Shown here piece after piece: positions 53,703-63,073 of a stretch of DNA of 64,000 nt. A program made the translations under genes and the position numbers. The stretch is from Thermovibrio sp. (lineage in GTDB: Bacteria > Aquificota > Aquificia > Desulfurobacteriales > Desulfurobacteriaceae). Numbering within the stretch: position 1 is the stretch's first letter; each line of letters opens with the position of its first letter. The stretch is from NCBI GenBank assembly GCA_015490195.1, contig WFYG01000032.1, positions 17,287 through 81,286 of the forward strand. Reading direction: 5' to 3'. The notes beneath the pieces were generated by a model. That model was not told the DNA's origin and made no database searches. It saw only the letters and a program-made list of their open reading frames with translations.

Positions 53703-54347
53703 ATGGAGACAGAGGGAGTAGTCCTTAAAAGCAGAGATTTAGGAGACAGATTAAGACACCTTACCGTCTATACGGAGAAGCTGGGAAAGGTTAACCTATT
53801 GGTTAAGTTAAGAAGCGCCGACTTCCCGATAAAGTACGAACCCTTCTCAGTTACGGAGTTCAAGCTTCTACAGAAGGGAGAAAAGTGGGAAGTTGTTGAA
53901 GGGAAATTGGTTAAAGAGAACTTCCCGAAAACTAAGGGGGAACTCCTCTACAGGTCTAAAATAGCAAGGCTCCTCTCTCCCCTTGAACTCTCACCGGAAA
54001 ATAGACTCTACCAGCTGATAAAGAGGTACATAGAAGAAGAGGGAACTCCCCCGGCCTACCAGGCCTTTCTGATGAAGTTCCTATTCTTAGAGGGCTTAAC
54101 TCCCCGTCTTTTCAGATGCGTTGAGTGTGGAAGTAGCGAGATTTCAACTTTCTCCGTAGAGAAAGGAGGAGTCCTCTGTAAAAAGTGCGGAGAAGGCAGC
54201 GGAATAAGGTGGAGCAGAGAGGCATCCGTTGAAGCTTACACGCTCACGAAGGAACCACTTGAGAAGTTGAAAAAGAAAAGATTCCGTTGGCTCAACCTGA
54301 TAGAGACGGCAGCCCAAAAACACCTCAGGTACAGGACAGAAAAGTAA
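53703..54347 (+). CDS. recO: DNA repair protein RecO
   Basis: 214 residues with the OB-fold start EGVVLKSRDLGDRLRHLTVYTEKLGKV, a helical middle, and the zinc finger CVECG ... CKKCG near 140-165. RecO loads RecA on SSB-coated DNA with RecR. It begins 6 bases after ychF. A little shorter than E. coli RecO (242), but all parts are present. Confidence 0.88.
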   Translation: METEGVVLKSRDLGDRLRHLTVYTEKLGKVNLLVKLRSADFPIKYEPFSVTEFKLLQKGEKWEVVEGKLVKENFPKTKGELLYRSKIARLLSPLELSPENRLYQLIKRYIEEEGTPPAYQAFLMKFLFLEGLTPRLFRCVECGSSEISTFSVEKGGVLCKKCGEGSGIRWSREASVEAYTLTKEPLEKLKKKRFRWLNLIETAAQKHLRYRTEK

Positions 54348-54360
54348 AGGTAATTCTTGA

Positions 54361-54374
54361 TATAATTTTATAAT
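54361..54374 (+). promoter_or_regulatory. Promoter of the SQR-like gene
   Basis: Two consecutive TATAAT hexamers (54361-54366 and 54369-54374) lie 35-48 bases before the ATG; upstream sequence lacks a good -35 box. A GAGGTG ribosome site (54398-54403) follows. The AT-rich spike between two tight operons supports a start point here. Confidence 0.4.
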
Positions 54375-54407
54375 CAGATTCGCAAAAGACGATTAAAGAG
54401 GTGAACC

Positions 54408-55598
54408 ATGGCTCCAAAAGTACTGGTTTTAGGAGGAGGAATAGGAGGAGTTGAGGCCGCCTTTGCACTGTGCCATAAGTGTTTTAACGTTGAACTGATA
54501 TCTGAAAGGGATTACCTCTACATCTACCCCATCTCCATCTGGATACCGACCCATGAGTACGACTGGGAAGACGTTACCGTTCCCCTTGAAGAGATAGCAA
54601 AGGTTAACCGCTTCAAACTGACAATCGGCAGAGTAGAGAGGATATCAACTACCGAGAAAAAGGTTTACCTGGAAGACGGGACTGTAAAAGAGTACGACTA
54701 CCTTGTAATAGCCATAGGTGGAGCAAAGGTTAAACATAAGGGAAGTGAAAACTTCCTATCAATCTGTGGAAAACCGGAAGAATCTTTAAAGATAAGAGAT
54801 AAAATTGATGAACTGATAGAAAAGGAGGGAGGAGTAATAGCTGCAGGATTTGGTGGAAATCCGAAAGACCCTTCAGGTGTAAGAGGAGGACCTGCCTTTG
54901 AGTTTGTTTTCAACTTAGACTGTTACTTTAAGAAAAAAGGAATAAGGGATAAATTCCAGCTCCACTTCTTCGCACCAATGCCCAAACCGGGAATAAGACT
55001 GGGAGAGAAGAACGCAGAAAAAGCCTACAAAATGCTTGATAAGTTAGGAATAAAAAGGCACTTTGGAAAGAAAATAAAAGAGTTTAAGCCCGATGGAGTT
55101 GTTTTTGAAGACGACTCCTTCCTGAAAACAGACCTTACAATGTTCATACCGGCAACAGATGGCCACCCGGTGTTTAAAAACTCCGACCTCCCTCTCAATG
55201 AGGCAGGATTTATAAAGATAGAGCCAACGTGCGCCGTTCCGGGAACAGATGAAACCGTTTGGGCAATAGGCGATAGCGCTGCCTTTGACGGTCCCAAGTG
55301 GAAGGCTAAGCAGGGACACATAGCAGAAGTTATGGCAAGAATTGTGGCGAGGAACCTTGAAAATAAGGTAAAGGGAGACCCGAAAAGAGAGGACTACATA
55401 CACCACCTCCACATTCTCTGCCTCATGGACATGGGACCCTGCTGGATGAGTGGAGCTCTGGTCTACAGGAACGACAAAAGGGCTTTAATGGTTCCCCTTC
55501 CCTTTATAGGCCACTCACTAAAGAAGCTGTGGGGCTGGTACTACAAGGCAAGCAAGCTGAAGAAAGTACCGAGAATCCCGGGATTTGACGCTCCGTAA
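54408..55598 (+). CDS. Sulfide:quinone oxidoreductase-like flavoprotein
   Basis: 396 residues of the pyridine nucleotide-disulfide oxidoreductase fold. The FAD site GGGIGGVEAA is at 9-18, the second dinucleotide-like stretch AAGFGGNP at 145-152, and the flavin-binding IGDSAAFDGPKW at 287-298. Cysteines at 120, 172, 275, 338 and 345 are candidates for the redox and sulfur-chain residues; an N-terminal pair is CHKC (22-25). The C-terminal MGPCWMSGALV and amphipathic PLPFIGHSLKKLWGWYYKASKL (membrane-associating) fit SQR rather than NADH dehydrogenase. It would feed electrons from sulfide to the quinone pool or act in sulfur respiration. The stop overlaps the next start (TAATG). Confidence 0.72.
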   Translation: MAPKVLVLGGGIGGVEAAFALCHKCFNVELISERDYLYIYPISIWIPTHEYDWEDVTVPLEEIAKVNRFKLTIGRVERISTTEKKVYLEDGTVKEYDYLVIAIGGAKVKHKGSENFLSICGKPEESLKIRDKIDELIEKEGGVIAAGFGGNPKDPSGVRGGPAFEFVFNLDCYFKKKGIRDKFQLHFFAPMPKPGIRLGEKNAEKAYKMLDKLGIKRHFGKKIKEFKPDGVVFEDDSFLKTDLTMFIPATDGHPVFKNSDLPLNEAGFIKIEPTCAVPGTDETVWAIGDSAAFDGPKWKAKQGHIAEVMARIVARNLENKVKGDPKREDYIHHLHILCLMDMGPCWMSGALVYRNDKRALMVPLPFIGHSLKKLWGWYYKASKLKKVPRIPGFDAP

Positions 55599-56308
55599 TG
55601 GAAAGGTTTGGGGTATTTGAAACTGTAAGAGTTGAAAAGGGGAAGGCCGTTCTAATTGAGTACCACTACAGGAGAATCAGAGAGAGCTCCAGAACTCTCT
55701 CCCTTCCCTTTGACCTTTCACCTGAAGAGTTTGAAGAAAGGATAACGGAAGCTGCCGGCAACGGATTAAAACTTGTTCGGTTTACGCTGTTTAGAAGCGG
55801 AAAGACCGAGATCTCAGTAAGGGAGTGCAGGAAGAGGGAGTCTGTCTCTCTCCTTCCAGTCTACTCCGTAAAGAGAGTTTTTTCTGCACTTTCTCTTCAC
55901 AAAACGGTTGACGTTATGGATTCAATCTACGCCCTTGAAGAGGCAAAGAAAGCGGGTTACGACGAAGCACTTCTCTTTGACGAAAAAGGATTCTTATCTG
56001 AAGCCGCCTTCGCCAACCTCTTCTTCTACAGAAACGGAATACTCTTCACACCTTCACTTAAAACCGGGTGCCTTCCCGGAACCAGAAGGGAGTTTTTGAG
56101 GGAACTCTGCCGGGAAATAGGCTTACCACTAATTGAAGGTTTCTTTACCTTAAAAGACTTGCTTACAGCCGACGAGGTCTTCATAACGAGCGCAAGAGAA
56201 GACATCTGTCCGGTAAGAAAAGTAGGCCAGTTTCCAGTTAAAAGAGTAGAGGGAAAACCGCTGTATCAGAGGATAAAAGAGGTTATAGAGGAAGTCTACT
56301 CGGGGTGA
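55598..56308 (+). CDS. pabC: Class IV aminotransferase (aminodeoxychorismate lyase-like)
   Basis: 236 residues of the fold-type IV PLP family shared by PabC and branched-chain aminotransferases. The PLP lysine candidate is in LHKTVDVMDSIYALEEAKKAGYDEALLFDE, followed by EAAFANLFF and the phosphate-binding loop GCLPGTRREFL, and a late TSAREDICPV. Short length and its place overlapping an unrelated gene do not decide the substrate; with folP in this window PabC is the best guess. The start is TAATG-coupled to the upstream gene. Confidence 0.7.
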   Translation: MERFGVFETVRVEKGKAVLIEYHYRRIRESSRTLSLPFDLSPEEFEERITEAAGNGLKLVRFTLFRSGKTEISVRECRKRESVSLLPVYSVKRVFSALSLHKTVDVMDSIYALEEAKKAGYDEALLFDEKGFLSEAAFANLFFYRNGILFTPSLKTGCLPGTRREFLRELCREIGLPLIEGFFTLKDLLTADEVFITSAREDICPVRKVGQFPVKRVEGKPLYQRIKEVIEEVYSG

Positions 56309-56723
56309 AGTCATCTACTTTGCCTACGGTTCTAACATAAACATTAATCAGCTGAAAGAGAGAGCCGGTGATGTGTGTTAGTTAGAGTAGCGCCACGAGC
56401 TGAAGTTCAACAAACTCTCCGTCGGCGGTTGGAGTTATGCCAACATTGAACCTGCAGAAGACAGAGAGGTTTGAGAACTCCTCTACAGGGTTAAAGAGGA
56501 GCAGCTAAAAGAGCTTGGCAGGTGCGAGGGAGCTCCACTCCAGAAGAGCAAAGGTAAAAGTACTTACCCAAGAAGGGGAAGAGGTACAAGCGGTAAATTG
56601 CGTTACCTGCAACGAGTATAAGAAAGAGGGGTTAAGGCCTGCCAACGGGTACCTTAACCACCTCCTGCCAGAGAACCGTTTACTGAGAGTTACATAAAAG
56701 AGCTGGAGAAACACAGAGGTTAA
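56307..56723 (+). pseudogene. Decayed gamma-glutamylcyclotransferase (GGCT/AIG2-like) gene
   Basis: Reading frame 3 from 56307 gives VIYFAYGSNININQLKERAG, then two TAG stops, then LKFNKLSVGGWSYANIEP, a TGA stop, and LLYRVKEEQLKELGRCEGAP. The reading then continues in another frame as KVKVLTQEGEEVQAV and EYKKEGLRPANGYLNHLLPE, and in a third as FTESYIKELEKHRG ending at TAA 56723. These pieces, in order, are a GGCT-fold protein (YGSN motif, GG-ANI, EG, GYLN). Three stops and two frameshifts mean it is a pseudogene. No in-frame start is left. The gap of about 420 bases to cheY is fully explained by it. One copy of the GGAGCTCC palindrome sits inside (56529). Confidence 0.8.
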
Positions 56724-56731
56724 CCTCATTT

Positions 56732-57133
56732 TTACTTGTTGAGAGAGCTGAATATCGCCTCAAGTTTCTCCTTCAGGGTCTCTGCCGTAAACGGCTTTAC
56801 AATGTAGTTGTTTACACCAGCCTTTATGGCCATAAGAACGTTTTCCTTTTTCGCCTCTGCAGTAACCATGAGAACGGGAAGGTGCTTGAGTTTCTCGTCA
56901 CTTCTTATAGCCTGAACAAGCTCAATTCCGGTCATATTTGGCATATTCCAGTCTGTGATTACCAATCCGTACTTGTCGGGGTTCTGACGGAGTTTCTCAA
57001 GGGCTTGCTTTCCGTCTTCTGCCTCGTCAACGTTTTTGTAACCAAGCTGAGCCAGAAGGGTTTTCAGAATTTTTCTCATCGCTGCCATATCGTCAACGAT
57101 GAGAATATTTATGTCGGGATTTGGTAGCGCCAT
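56732..57133 (-). CDS. cheY: Chemotaxis response regulator CheY
   Basis: 133 residues forming a single receiver domain: acidic pocket VDD (14-15), phospho-acceptor Asp61 in VITDWNMP, the VTAEA threonine switch and VKPF lysine. CheY-P binds the flagellar motor switch. Starts 11 bases after cheV. It is the last gene of the chemotaxis run. Confidence 0.93.
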   Translation of the reverse strand: MALPNPDINILIVDDMAAMRKILKTLLAQLGYKNVDEAEDGKQALEKLRQNPDKYGLVITDWNMPNMTGIELVQAIRSDEKLKHLPVLMVTAEAKKENVLMAIKAGVNNYIVKPFTAETLKEKLEAIFSSLNK

Positions 57134-57143
57134 CTAAACCTCC

Positions 57144-58112
57144 TTACTTTATAATTGCGTACTGGTGAACCAGTTTTATAAGGTCTGGAGCATCAAATTT
57201 TACAAGGTGAGCATCTGCACCAACGTACTTACTCTTATCAACATTGGCTCTGTCACTGAGAGATGTGTTAATAATAACGGGTATCTTAGAGAGCTCCGGG
57301 TCTTCCTTAACCTTCCTTGTAAAGGTTAAACCGTCCATACCAGGCATCTCAATGTCGGAAATTATAAGCTGAACGTAGTCGGTTATGTCCTTTCCTGTAG
57401 CTTTTGCCTCCTCCAGCCACTGGTGAAGCATCTGGAGAGCTTCTATACCATTTTGGGCTTCGTAAACTGTGTGACCGTCTGCCTCAAGAATCTTCCTGAT
57501 AATTTTCCTAGCAACAGGGCTGTCATCAAGTATGAGTATTCTGAAGTGTCCCTTCTTCTCTATACCCTCTATCTCTTTCCTGACCCCCTCTTCTCCAAAT
57601 ATTTTAATCATTCCAAGCTCATCAAGTATTCCTTCAAAGTCTAAAAGAAGAAGGAGCTTGTTGTCCTCTATTTCAACAACACCTACAACCTTACCTCCCA
57701 GCTTCTCGTCAATACTCTTGGGGGGTCTCTTTATATCTGCCCACTTTATTCTCCTTATCCTCTTAGCCTCGTGAACAATAACACCTACAGTCTCACGGAG
57801 AAACTCCATAACTATAACGTAACGGCCGGCGTTTGGAGGCTCCTTTATCTTCATCCACTTTGCAAGGTTGATTATCGGAATCATCTGCCCCCTGATCTTG
57901 GCCAGACCTTCAGCCTCGGGAGGAAGACCGGGGGCCTTGATTATGTCCTTCGGCTTAAAGATTACCTCTTTAACCTTTGCAACGTTTACTCCTAGAATCC
58001 ACTCATAGGTAGAGCCATCATCCAAAATCTCGTACATCCTGAAGTCTATAATCTCAAGCTCGTTAGCCCCGGTCTCAAGTATCTTGGGAAGGAGCTCCTT
58101 CTTCTTCGCCAT
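57144..58112 (-). CDS. cheV: CheV: CheW-like adaptor fused to a receiver domain
   Basis: 322 residues with an N-terminal CheW domain (about 20-165; YEWILGVNVAKVKEVI, AKIRGQMIPIINLAKWM) and a C-terminal receiver (about 190-320) with LDDSPVARKI, phospho-acceptor Asp in ISDIEMPGMDGL, and KFDAPD at the lysine position. CheV couples receptors to CheA and can adapt by phosphorylation. It lies between the soluble receptor and cheY with only 2-10 bases between genes. Confidence 0.93.
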   Translation of the reverse strand: MAKKKELLPKILETGANELEIIDFRMYEILDDGSTYEWILGVNVAKVKEVIFKPKDIIKAPGLPPEAEGLAKIRGQMIPIINLAKWMKIKEPPNAGRYVIVMEFLRETVGVIVHEAKRIRRIKWADIKRPPKSIDEKLGGKVVGVVEIEDNKLLLLLDFEGILDELGMIKIFGEEGVRKEIEGIEKKGHFRILILDDSPVARKIIRKILEADGHTVYEAQNGIEALQMLHQWLEEAKATGKDITDYVQLIISDIEMPGMDGLTFTRKVKEDPELSKIPVIINTSLSDRANVDKSKYVGADAHLVKFDAPDLIKLVHQYAIIK

Positions 58113-58114
58113 AA

Positions 58115-59995
58115 CTAAGCCCTTTCACCTTTTTTGTTTGAGAGAACAATTTCGGCTATAGCCTTAATGAGTTTCTCCGTAATCCTGTTTATAACGTCAG
58201 ATATATCTTCTTCTTTATCCTTAATCTCCTCTATGTCATCGTTGTTCATTGCCACAAAGAGCTCTTTCAGAAGGAGTTTCACCTCAAAGAGGTCGTCCTC
58301 AACGTTGTCAAGTATTTCCCTAAGCTGCGGGTATTTCTGAACCAGCTCGGCCATCTCCTTATTCTGAAGGCTCAGACTCCTGATAAGACTGTCAACCTCG
58401 GCAATAAGGGAAATATCAGGATTGAGATCTTCAACAAACTTGGCCTTAATAACGTCGTTGACTTTGGCCGTAAAGTTACCAAGCTCTGCGAGCTTATCAA
58501 GTAGAACCGTTGCATCTCCAAGCTTAAAGATGTAGAAGGTTTCCCAGATTTTGTGGAGGCTGGCGTCTGTCTTCTCGGCAATCTTAATAACCTTATCCGC
58601 CTGCTCTCTAACTGCGTGAATAACACTGTTAGCGTTGTGAATGTTTTTAACAATCTCCTCAGTCTTATCCTTTTGAACGGCAACAACACTTGAGAGATCG
58701 TTTATAACTTTCAAGACCTCCTCTGAAGAATTCTTAAGGGTTGCATAGGTTGACTGATTCTCCTTAAAGATGTTCATTCCGTCTTCAACGGCCACAACGC
58801 TCTTGTTGGTAATCTCAGCAGTCTTTGCCATCTGCTCTCGCATGTTCTTAACAACTTCCCTGATTTCAGTTGCAGACTTGTTGGTTCTCTCTGCGAGTTT
58901 CCTCACCTCGTCGGCAACAACAGCAAATCCTCTTCCGGCCTCACCGGCTCTTGCAGCCTCTATTGCAGCGTTAAGAGCAAGCAGATTTGTCTGTTCTGTA
59001 ATAGAGGTAATAACCTCAACAACCCTGTCAATCTGCTCAGTCTGAAGCTGAAGGGACTTGACGACGTCCTCCATCTCTTTTGTAATGTCCCTTATGTACT
59101 GCATCTGGTCAATGGATTCTACAGTCTTCTGCTCTGCCTCCTCCAGTTTGGAGAGAACAAATTGGTAGTTCTCCATGAGTTTCTTTGAAACTTCAACGAG
59201 TTTATTAACGGTTTTCTCTATTTCGTCAGTTGCAACAATCTGATTTTCAGAAAGCTTAAGAACCTCTTTAAGCTCCTTAATCGCAACAGATATAGCTACG
59301 ATTGTTGCAAGGTTATTAACCAGAGACTGTTTTGTGGCTCTAAGGTTCTGGAGGAACATTCTCCTTGACTTCTCAAGCTGATCCTGAATCTCTTTTTCAG
59401 CCGTAGCGTCCTTCCAGGTTGCCATGTAGTACCTTACTGAACCATCTCTGTTGGCAATGGCATGACGGTAAGAAGCCATAACATAGGGACCTATCTGAAT
59501 GTCTGCGTTCTTCTTGTGCTCTCCCGGACGGGTGGACTTTAGAAGCTCCTTAACCCTTTCAGGATCCTTATGGAAAACGTGGATACTAGTACCTATGAGC
59601 TTGTCGGGATCTATTCCAAACTCATTTATGAAGACCTCTCTCCACTTATTTGCAATCTCAAGAGCTTTCCTATTAGCGTAGACGATCTCGTTTCCAGCTC
59701 TACCGGGTTTAAAATCAGGTGTCGCAAGGAATATCGCCTCTTCCATAAGTGAGTCAAGTATCTGCTCGTACATGTAAACATCGTTGTCTAACTTCTCAAC
59801 CTTCTTCCTGTACTCTTCAACCTCCCTTGAGAGCTCAAAGTTTCTCTGAGAGAGCTTTTTCACCTCTTCCTGAAGGGATCTCTTCTCCCTTTCAGCTTCT
59901 TCACATCTTTTCTGGAGCTTCATATTCTCAATCTTTAGACTCTCCAGCTCTCCCTTGAGCCTTTCTATTTCCCTCCTCTCTCCTGAACAGAACAT
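58115..59995 (-). CDS. Soluble methyl-accepting chemotaxis-type receptor with coiled coil, PAS domain and C-terminal extension
   Basis: About 626 residues and no membrane segment, so the receptor is cytoplasmic. Order: N-terminal coiled coil (about 5-75), a PAS-like sensor with [17 protein letters not shown] and [12 protein letters not shown] (about 80-205), signalling helices with the conserved hairpin [19 protein letters not shown] and [16 protein letters not shown], then about 150 residues beyond the signalling domain ([19 protein letters not shown], then an acidic helical tail). The ATG at 59995 is 6 bases after AGGAGG; a longer start overlaps cheW. It likely senses an internal signal such as redox or metabolism. 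Confidence 0.9.
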   Translation of the reverse strand: MFCSGERREIERLKGELESLKIENMKLQKRCEEAEREKRSLQEEVKKLSQRNFELSREVEEYRKKVEKLDNDVYMYEQILDSLMEEAIFLATPDFKPGRAGNEIVYANRKALEIANKWREVFINEFGIDPDKLIGTSIHVFHKDPERVKELLKSTRPGEHKKNADIQIGPYVMASYRHAIANRDGSVRYYMATWKDATAEKEIQDQLEKSRRMFLQNLRATKQSLVNNLATIVAISVAIKELKEVLKLSENQIVATDEIEKTVNKLVEVSKKLMENYQFVLSKLEEAEQKTVESIDQMQYIRDITKEMEDVVKSLQLQTEQIDRVVEVITSITEQTNLLALNAAIEAARAGEAGRGFAVVADEVRKLAERTNKSATEIREVVKNMREQMAKTAEITNKSVVAVEDGMNIFKENQSTYATLKNSSEEVLKVINDLSSVVAVQKDKTEEIVKNIHNANSVIHAVREQADKVIKIAEKTDASLHKIWETFYIFKLGDATVLLDKLAELGNFTAKVNDVIKAKFVEDLNPDISLIAEVDSLIRSLSLQNKEMAELVQKYPQLREILDNVEDDLFEVKLLLKELFVAMNNDDIEEIKDKEEDISDVINRITEKLIKAIAEIVLSNKKGERA

Positions 59996-59996
59996 C

Positions 59997-60500
59997 TCAC
60001 TCCTCCTGATTAAAGATTGATTCAACATTTAGAAGGATAAGGAGCTCCCTATCAAGCTGAACAACCCCAGAGATAAACTTCACGTCTATTCCTATAGTTC
60101 CTATAGGCTCTGGAAGAACGTCACTTTCCGGGAACTTAACGGAACCAACTATCTCGTCAACAATTACTCCAACCTCTCCCTTAGGAGTTTCTAGAATAAC
60201 TATCTTGTTCCTCTGATAGATATCCTCAGGTATTTCACTGGGTATTCTAAGGTGCTCCTTAAGGTTTATAACGGGAACGATCTTTCCTCTCAGGTTCATA
60301 ACGCCGATAACAAAAGAGGGAGCTTTGGGAACCGGCGTCAGATCTCTGTTATTGGTTATCTCTATTACCTGCTCTATTGGAACGCCTACAAGCTCGTCGT
60401 TGAGCCTGAAGGCTATTACTTGAACCTCCTTCTCGTGAACCTCTCCTATCAGTTCCTCAACGCCTAAAACGCTCAGCTCTTTCCCTTTAGCCTCGCTCAT
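59997..60500 (-). CDS. cheW: Chemotaxis coupling protein CheW
   Basis: 167 residues of one CheW domain: [44 protein letters not shown], and [18 protein letters not shown]. It bridges receptors and CheA. The 5' end overlaps cheA by 4 bases. An N-terminal leader of about 25 residues is not part of the domain. Confidence 0.94.
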   Translation of the reverse strand: MSEAKGKELSVLGVEELIGEVHEKEVQVIAFRLNDELVGVPIEQVIEITNNRDLTPVPKAPSFVIGVMNLRGKIVPVINLKEHLRIPSEIPEDIYQRNKIVILETPKGEVGVIVDEIVGSVKFPESDVLPEPIGTIGIDVKFISGVVQLDRELLILLNVESIFNQEE

Positions 60501-62497
60501 CTCTTAACTCCAATCAGCTTTGTCTTGTAGTCGGCAAGAAGGGAGTTGAGGTCAAGGATAAGAACAACCCTTCCGTCTCCTGCTATCGTTGCACCTGCTA
60601 TTCCGGGTATGTCCGAAAGGAGTTCACCTAAAGACTTGATAACTATCTCCTCTTCACCGAAGAGTCTCTCTATAGAGACGGCAATTAACTTCTCTCCCAC
60701 TTTCACTATAACCACAAAGGCCTTATGGTTGTTATCCGGAACCTCAAGTAGTTCGTTAAGTGAAAAGAGGGGAAGTACCTCGTCTCTGAGCATAAAGCTC
60801 TTGAAACTACCAACCTCTTTAACCTGCTCCTCCTGGTACCTGACGATTTCAACAACAGAGTGAAGAGGAACGGCGTAGACCTGACCGTTACACCCGAGCA
60901 TCAAGGTTCTGATGATTGCAACCGTAAGGGGAAGTTTCAGGAGAATGGTTGTTCCTTTACCGGGCTCACTGTCTATTTCTATGGAACCTCTAAGTGAGTG
61001 GATTGTGCTTGCAACAACATCCATTCCGACGCCGCGGCCGGAAACGTCACTGACCTTATCTGCCGTTGAAAATCCGGGAAGGAAGATGAGCTCATAGGCC
61101 TCCTTGTCGCTCATCTGGGCAGCCTGTTCAGGGGTTATTAAACCCTTCTCAATTGCCTTCTTCTTGACCTTTTCCGGGTCAATTCCCCTTCCATCGTCCT
61201 GAATACCGACAACTATGTGATCTCCTTCGTGGTAGGCAAAGAGCCTAATCGTTCCAACTTCCGGTTTACCCTTGGCAACCCTCTCTTCCGGAGGCTCTAT
61301 TCCGTGGTCTAAGGCATTTCTTACCAAGTGTATAAGCGGATCTTCCAGTTTATCAAGTATAGACCTATCAAGCTCTGTATCTTCACCCTCTATAATGAGC
61401 TGAACCTTTTTGTTGAGTTTCCTTGCAAGGTCTCTTACCAAACGGGGAAACTTGCTGAATATTTTCTTTATAGGCTGCATTCTCAGCTTCATAACGGCGA
61501 CCTGAAGGTCGCTTACCGTCCTGTCAAGGCTCGTAACCGCCTCAACAAGTTTCTCAACGGCCTCTCCTCTACACTCTTTTTCAACGTCCTGGGTAACCCG
61601 AAGTATTCTGTTCCTGTCAAGAACTATCTCACCAACAAGGTTCATAAGGTTCTCTACTCTTTCAACGTCTACCCTTATGGTCTCCGAGCTCTTCTTTTCC
61701 TGCTTCTTGGAAGTTTTCTGTTTTGAGACAGGCGTCTTTTCAGCAGAGTTTATGGTAATTTCAGAAGCGGCAACAGGAGGTGTTTCGCTCTTTTGGGAAG
61801 GAGGCTGTTTCTCTCCTTCCCCTCCAGAAGGTTCTTTTTTCTTAATCAGATCTTTTACGTCCTTTCCTTCTTCTATGAGTTTCTCTATTTCCGGAATAAC
61901 GTCCATAGGACGTTTGTCAGGAGGCATCAGGATTATCTCTTCCAGAATTCCGGCAAGGTCTTTATCGGGAAACTGTTTTATAAGCTCTTTCAGCTTATCT
62001 GAGATTCCATCTACAAATTCCAATTCTTCTCTCTGAGCTTCAGGAGAGTGTGTGGAGGAGTTCTCTGTGGACCCCTCCACCGAAACTGGGGATTCACCCT
62101 TCAGAACGACATCAAGCTGAGAGAGGAGTCCCTCTATCTCCTCCATGTCGGGGAGCTCCTGACTCTCTTTAAGCATCTGGAGGGCTTCCTTCAGTTTATC
62201 TATACCCTCCAGAATAACATCCATTATCTCAGGGGTAAGCTTTAGCTCGTCGTTCCTGAGCTTGTTGAATATATCTTCAATCCTGTGAGCTATTTCAACA
62301 ACAGGGGTTAGGTTCAGAAAACCTGCTCCCCCTTTAAGTGTGTGCATTCCCCGGAATATTTTGTTGAGGAGCTCCTTATCTTCGGGGTTTGACTCAAGGT
62401 CAACGAGATCCTGATCAAGGTTTTCAAGGATCTCCTCAGCCTCTACCAGAAATTCCTCTAATATCTCCTGAAGCTCCTCAGGAATCTCTACCTTCAT
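60497..62497 (-). CDS. cheA: Chemotaxis histidine kinase CheA
   Basis: 666 residues: P1 Hpt domain with phospho-acceptor His52 (FRGMHTLKGGAGF), a region at about 150-250 with Pro/Gln/Lys-rich linkers in place of a clear P2, P3 dimerisation (VDVERVENLMNLVGEIVLDRNRI), P4 kinase (HLVRNALDHGIEPPEER, DDGRGIDPEKV, GRGVGMDV) and a CheW-like P5. It phosphorylates CheY and CheV. It follows cheZ by 11 bases. Confidence 0.95.
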   Translation of the reverse strand: MKVEIPEELQEILEEFLVEAEEILENLDQDLVDLESNPEDKELLNKIFRGMHTLKGGAGFLNLTPVVEIAHRIEDIFNKLRNDELKLTPEIMDVILEGIDKLKEALQMLKESQELPDMEEIEGLLSQLDVVLKGESPVSVEGSTENSSTHSPEAQREELEFVDGISDKLKELIKQFPDKDLAGILEEIILMPPDKRPMDVIPEIEKLIEEGKDVKDLIKKKEPSGGEGEKQPPSQKSETPPVAASEITINSAEKTPVSKQKTSKKQEKKSSETIRVDVERVENLMNLVGEIVLDRNRILRVTQDVEKECRGEAVEKLVEAVTSLDRTVSDLQVAVMKLRMQPIKKIFSKFPRLVRDLARKLNKKVQLIIEGEDTELDRSILDKLEDPLIHLVRNALDHGIEPPEERVAKGKPEVGTIRLFAYHEGDHIVVGIQDDGRGIDPEKVKKKAIEKGLITPEQAAQMSDKEAYELIFLPGFSTADKVSDVSGRGVGMDVVASTIHSLRGSIEIDSEPGKGTTILLKLPLTVAIIRTLMLGCNGQVYAVPLHSVVEIVRYQEEQVKEVGSFKSFMLRDEVLPLFSLNELLEVPDNNHKAFVVIVKVGEKLIAVSIERLFGEEEIVIKSLGELLSDIPGIAGATIAGDGRVVLILDLNSLLADYKTKLIGVKR

Positions 62498-62508
62498 AAC
62501 CCTCTCCC

Positions 62509-63030
62509 TTAAAGGCCGAACTGCTTCATAATCTCGTCAACATCTTCCTGTGAAACTTCTTTCTTCCACTCAAGCTCTTCAAGTTTCTTCTTTATCTCCT
62601 CCTTCTCTCCCTCACCTTCTGTCTCTTCAAGACCTGCAACTAGAACAACTTTTACAATACTCTTCTCAAGGTCAACCAGGAAATCTCTAACCTTTAAGAG
62701 CCTCTGTGCCATAATGTCCTGAAATTCAAGAAGGGTAAGAGAGTTCATAAGAGTCGTAAGAACAGAGTTTATGAGGGAGATAGCCTCCTCTTTTCCTTCA
62801 CCTTCCATCTTCTCTACAAGCTGAACAGCTCTCTGAAGCTTCTCCATAGAGTCCCCAATAGCCTCAATTAACTTTTTAGTTGCTTCTTCACTTTCAGTGA
62901 TAGCACTGTCTATATGTTTATTAACGGCTCTAAATCCCTCTCTTTTAGAGGAAACTTTAGAAAGTTCATCCTTGAAGGATTCAATAAGGGTGAGGAGCTC
63001 CTTTATCTCCTTCAGTAACCCCTTTTCCAT
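62509..63030 (-). CDS. cheZ: CheZ-like CheY-P phosphatase
   Basis: About 173 helical residues with a long hairpin and the phosphatase signature LEFQDIMAQRLLKV (Gln104-Asp105 and Gln109, like QDLTGQ of CheZ), and a C-terminal DVDEIMKQFGL peptide resembling the CheY-binding tail. CheZ dephosphorylates CheY-P. The ATG at 63030 is 5 bases after GGAGGAGG; a 10-residue longer reading is rejected. First gene of the chemotaxis run after the ftsZ terminator. Confidence 0.85.
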   Translation of the reverse strand: MEKGLLKEIKELLTLIESFKDELSKVSSKREGFRAVNKHIDSAITESEEATKKLIEAIGDSMEKLQRAVQLVEKMEGEGKEEAISLINSVLTTLMNSLTLLEFQDIMAQRLLKVRDFLVDLEKSIVKVVLVAGLEETEGEGEKEEIKKKLEELEWKKEVSQEDVDEIMKQFGL

Positions 63031-63073
63031 TTCTTCCTCCTCCGAATAGCGAATCAACACTCAATTTTATGAC

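Noticed and set aside
56515..56697. A small intact gene of 60 codons between pabC-like and cheY
   Set aside because: Its sequence is the C-terminal part of a broken GGCT protein whose N-terminal part lies in another frame just upstream.
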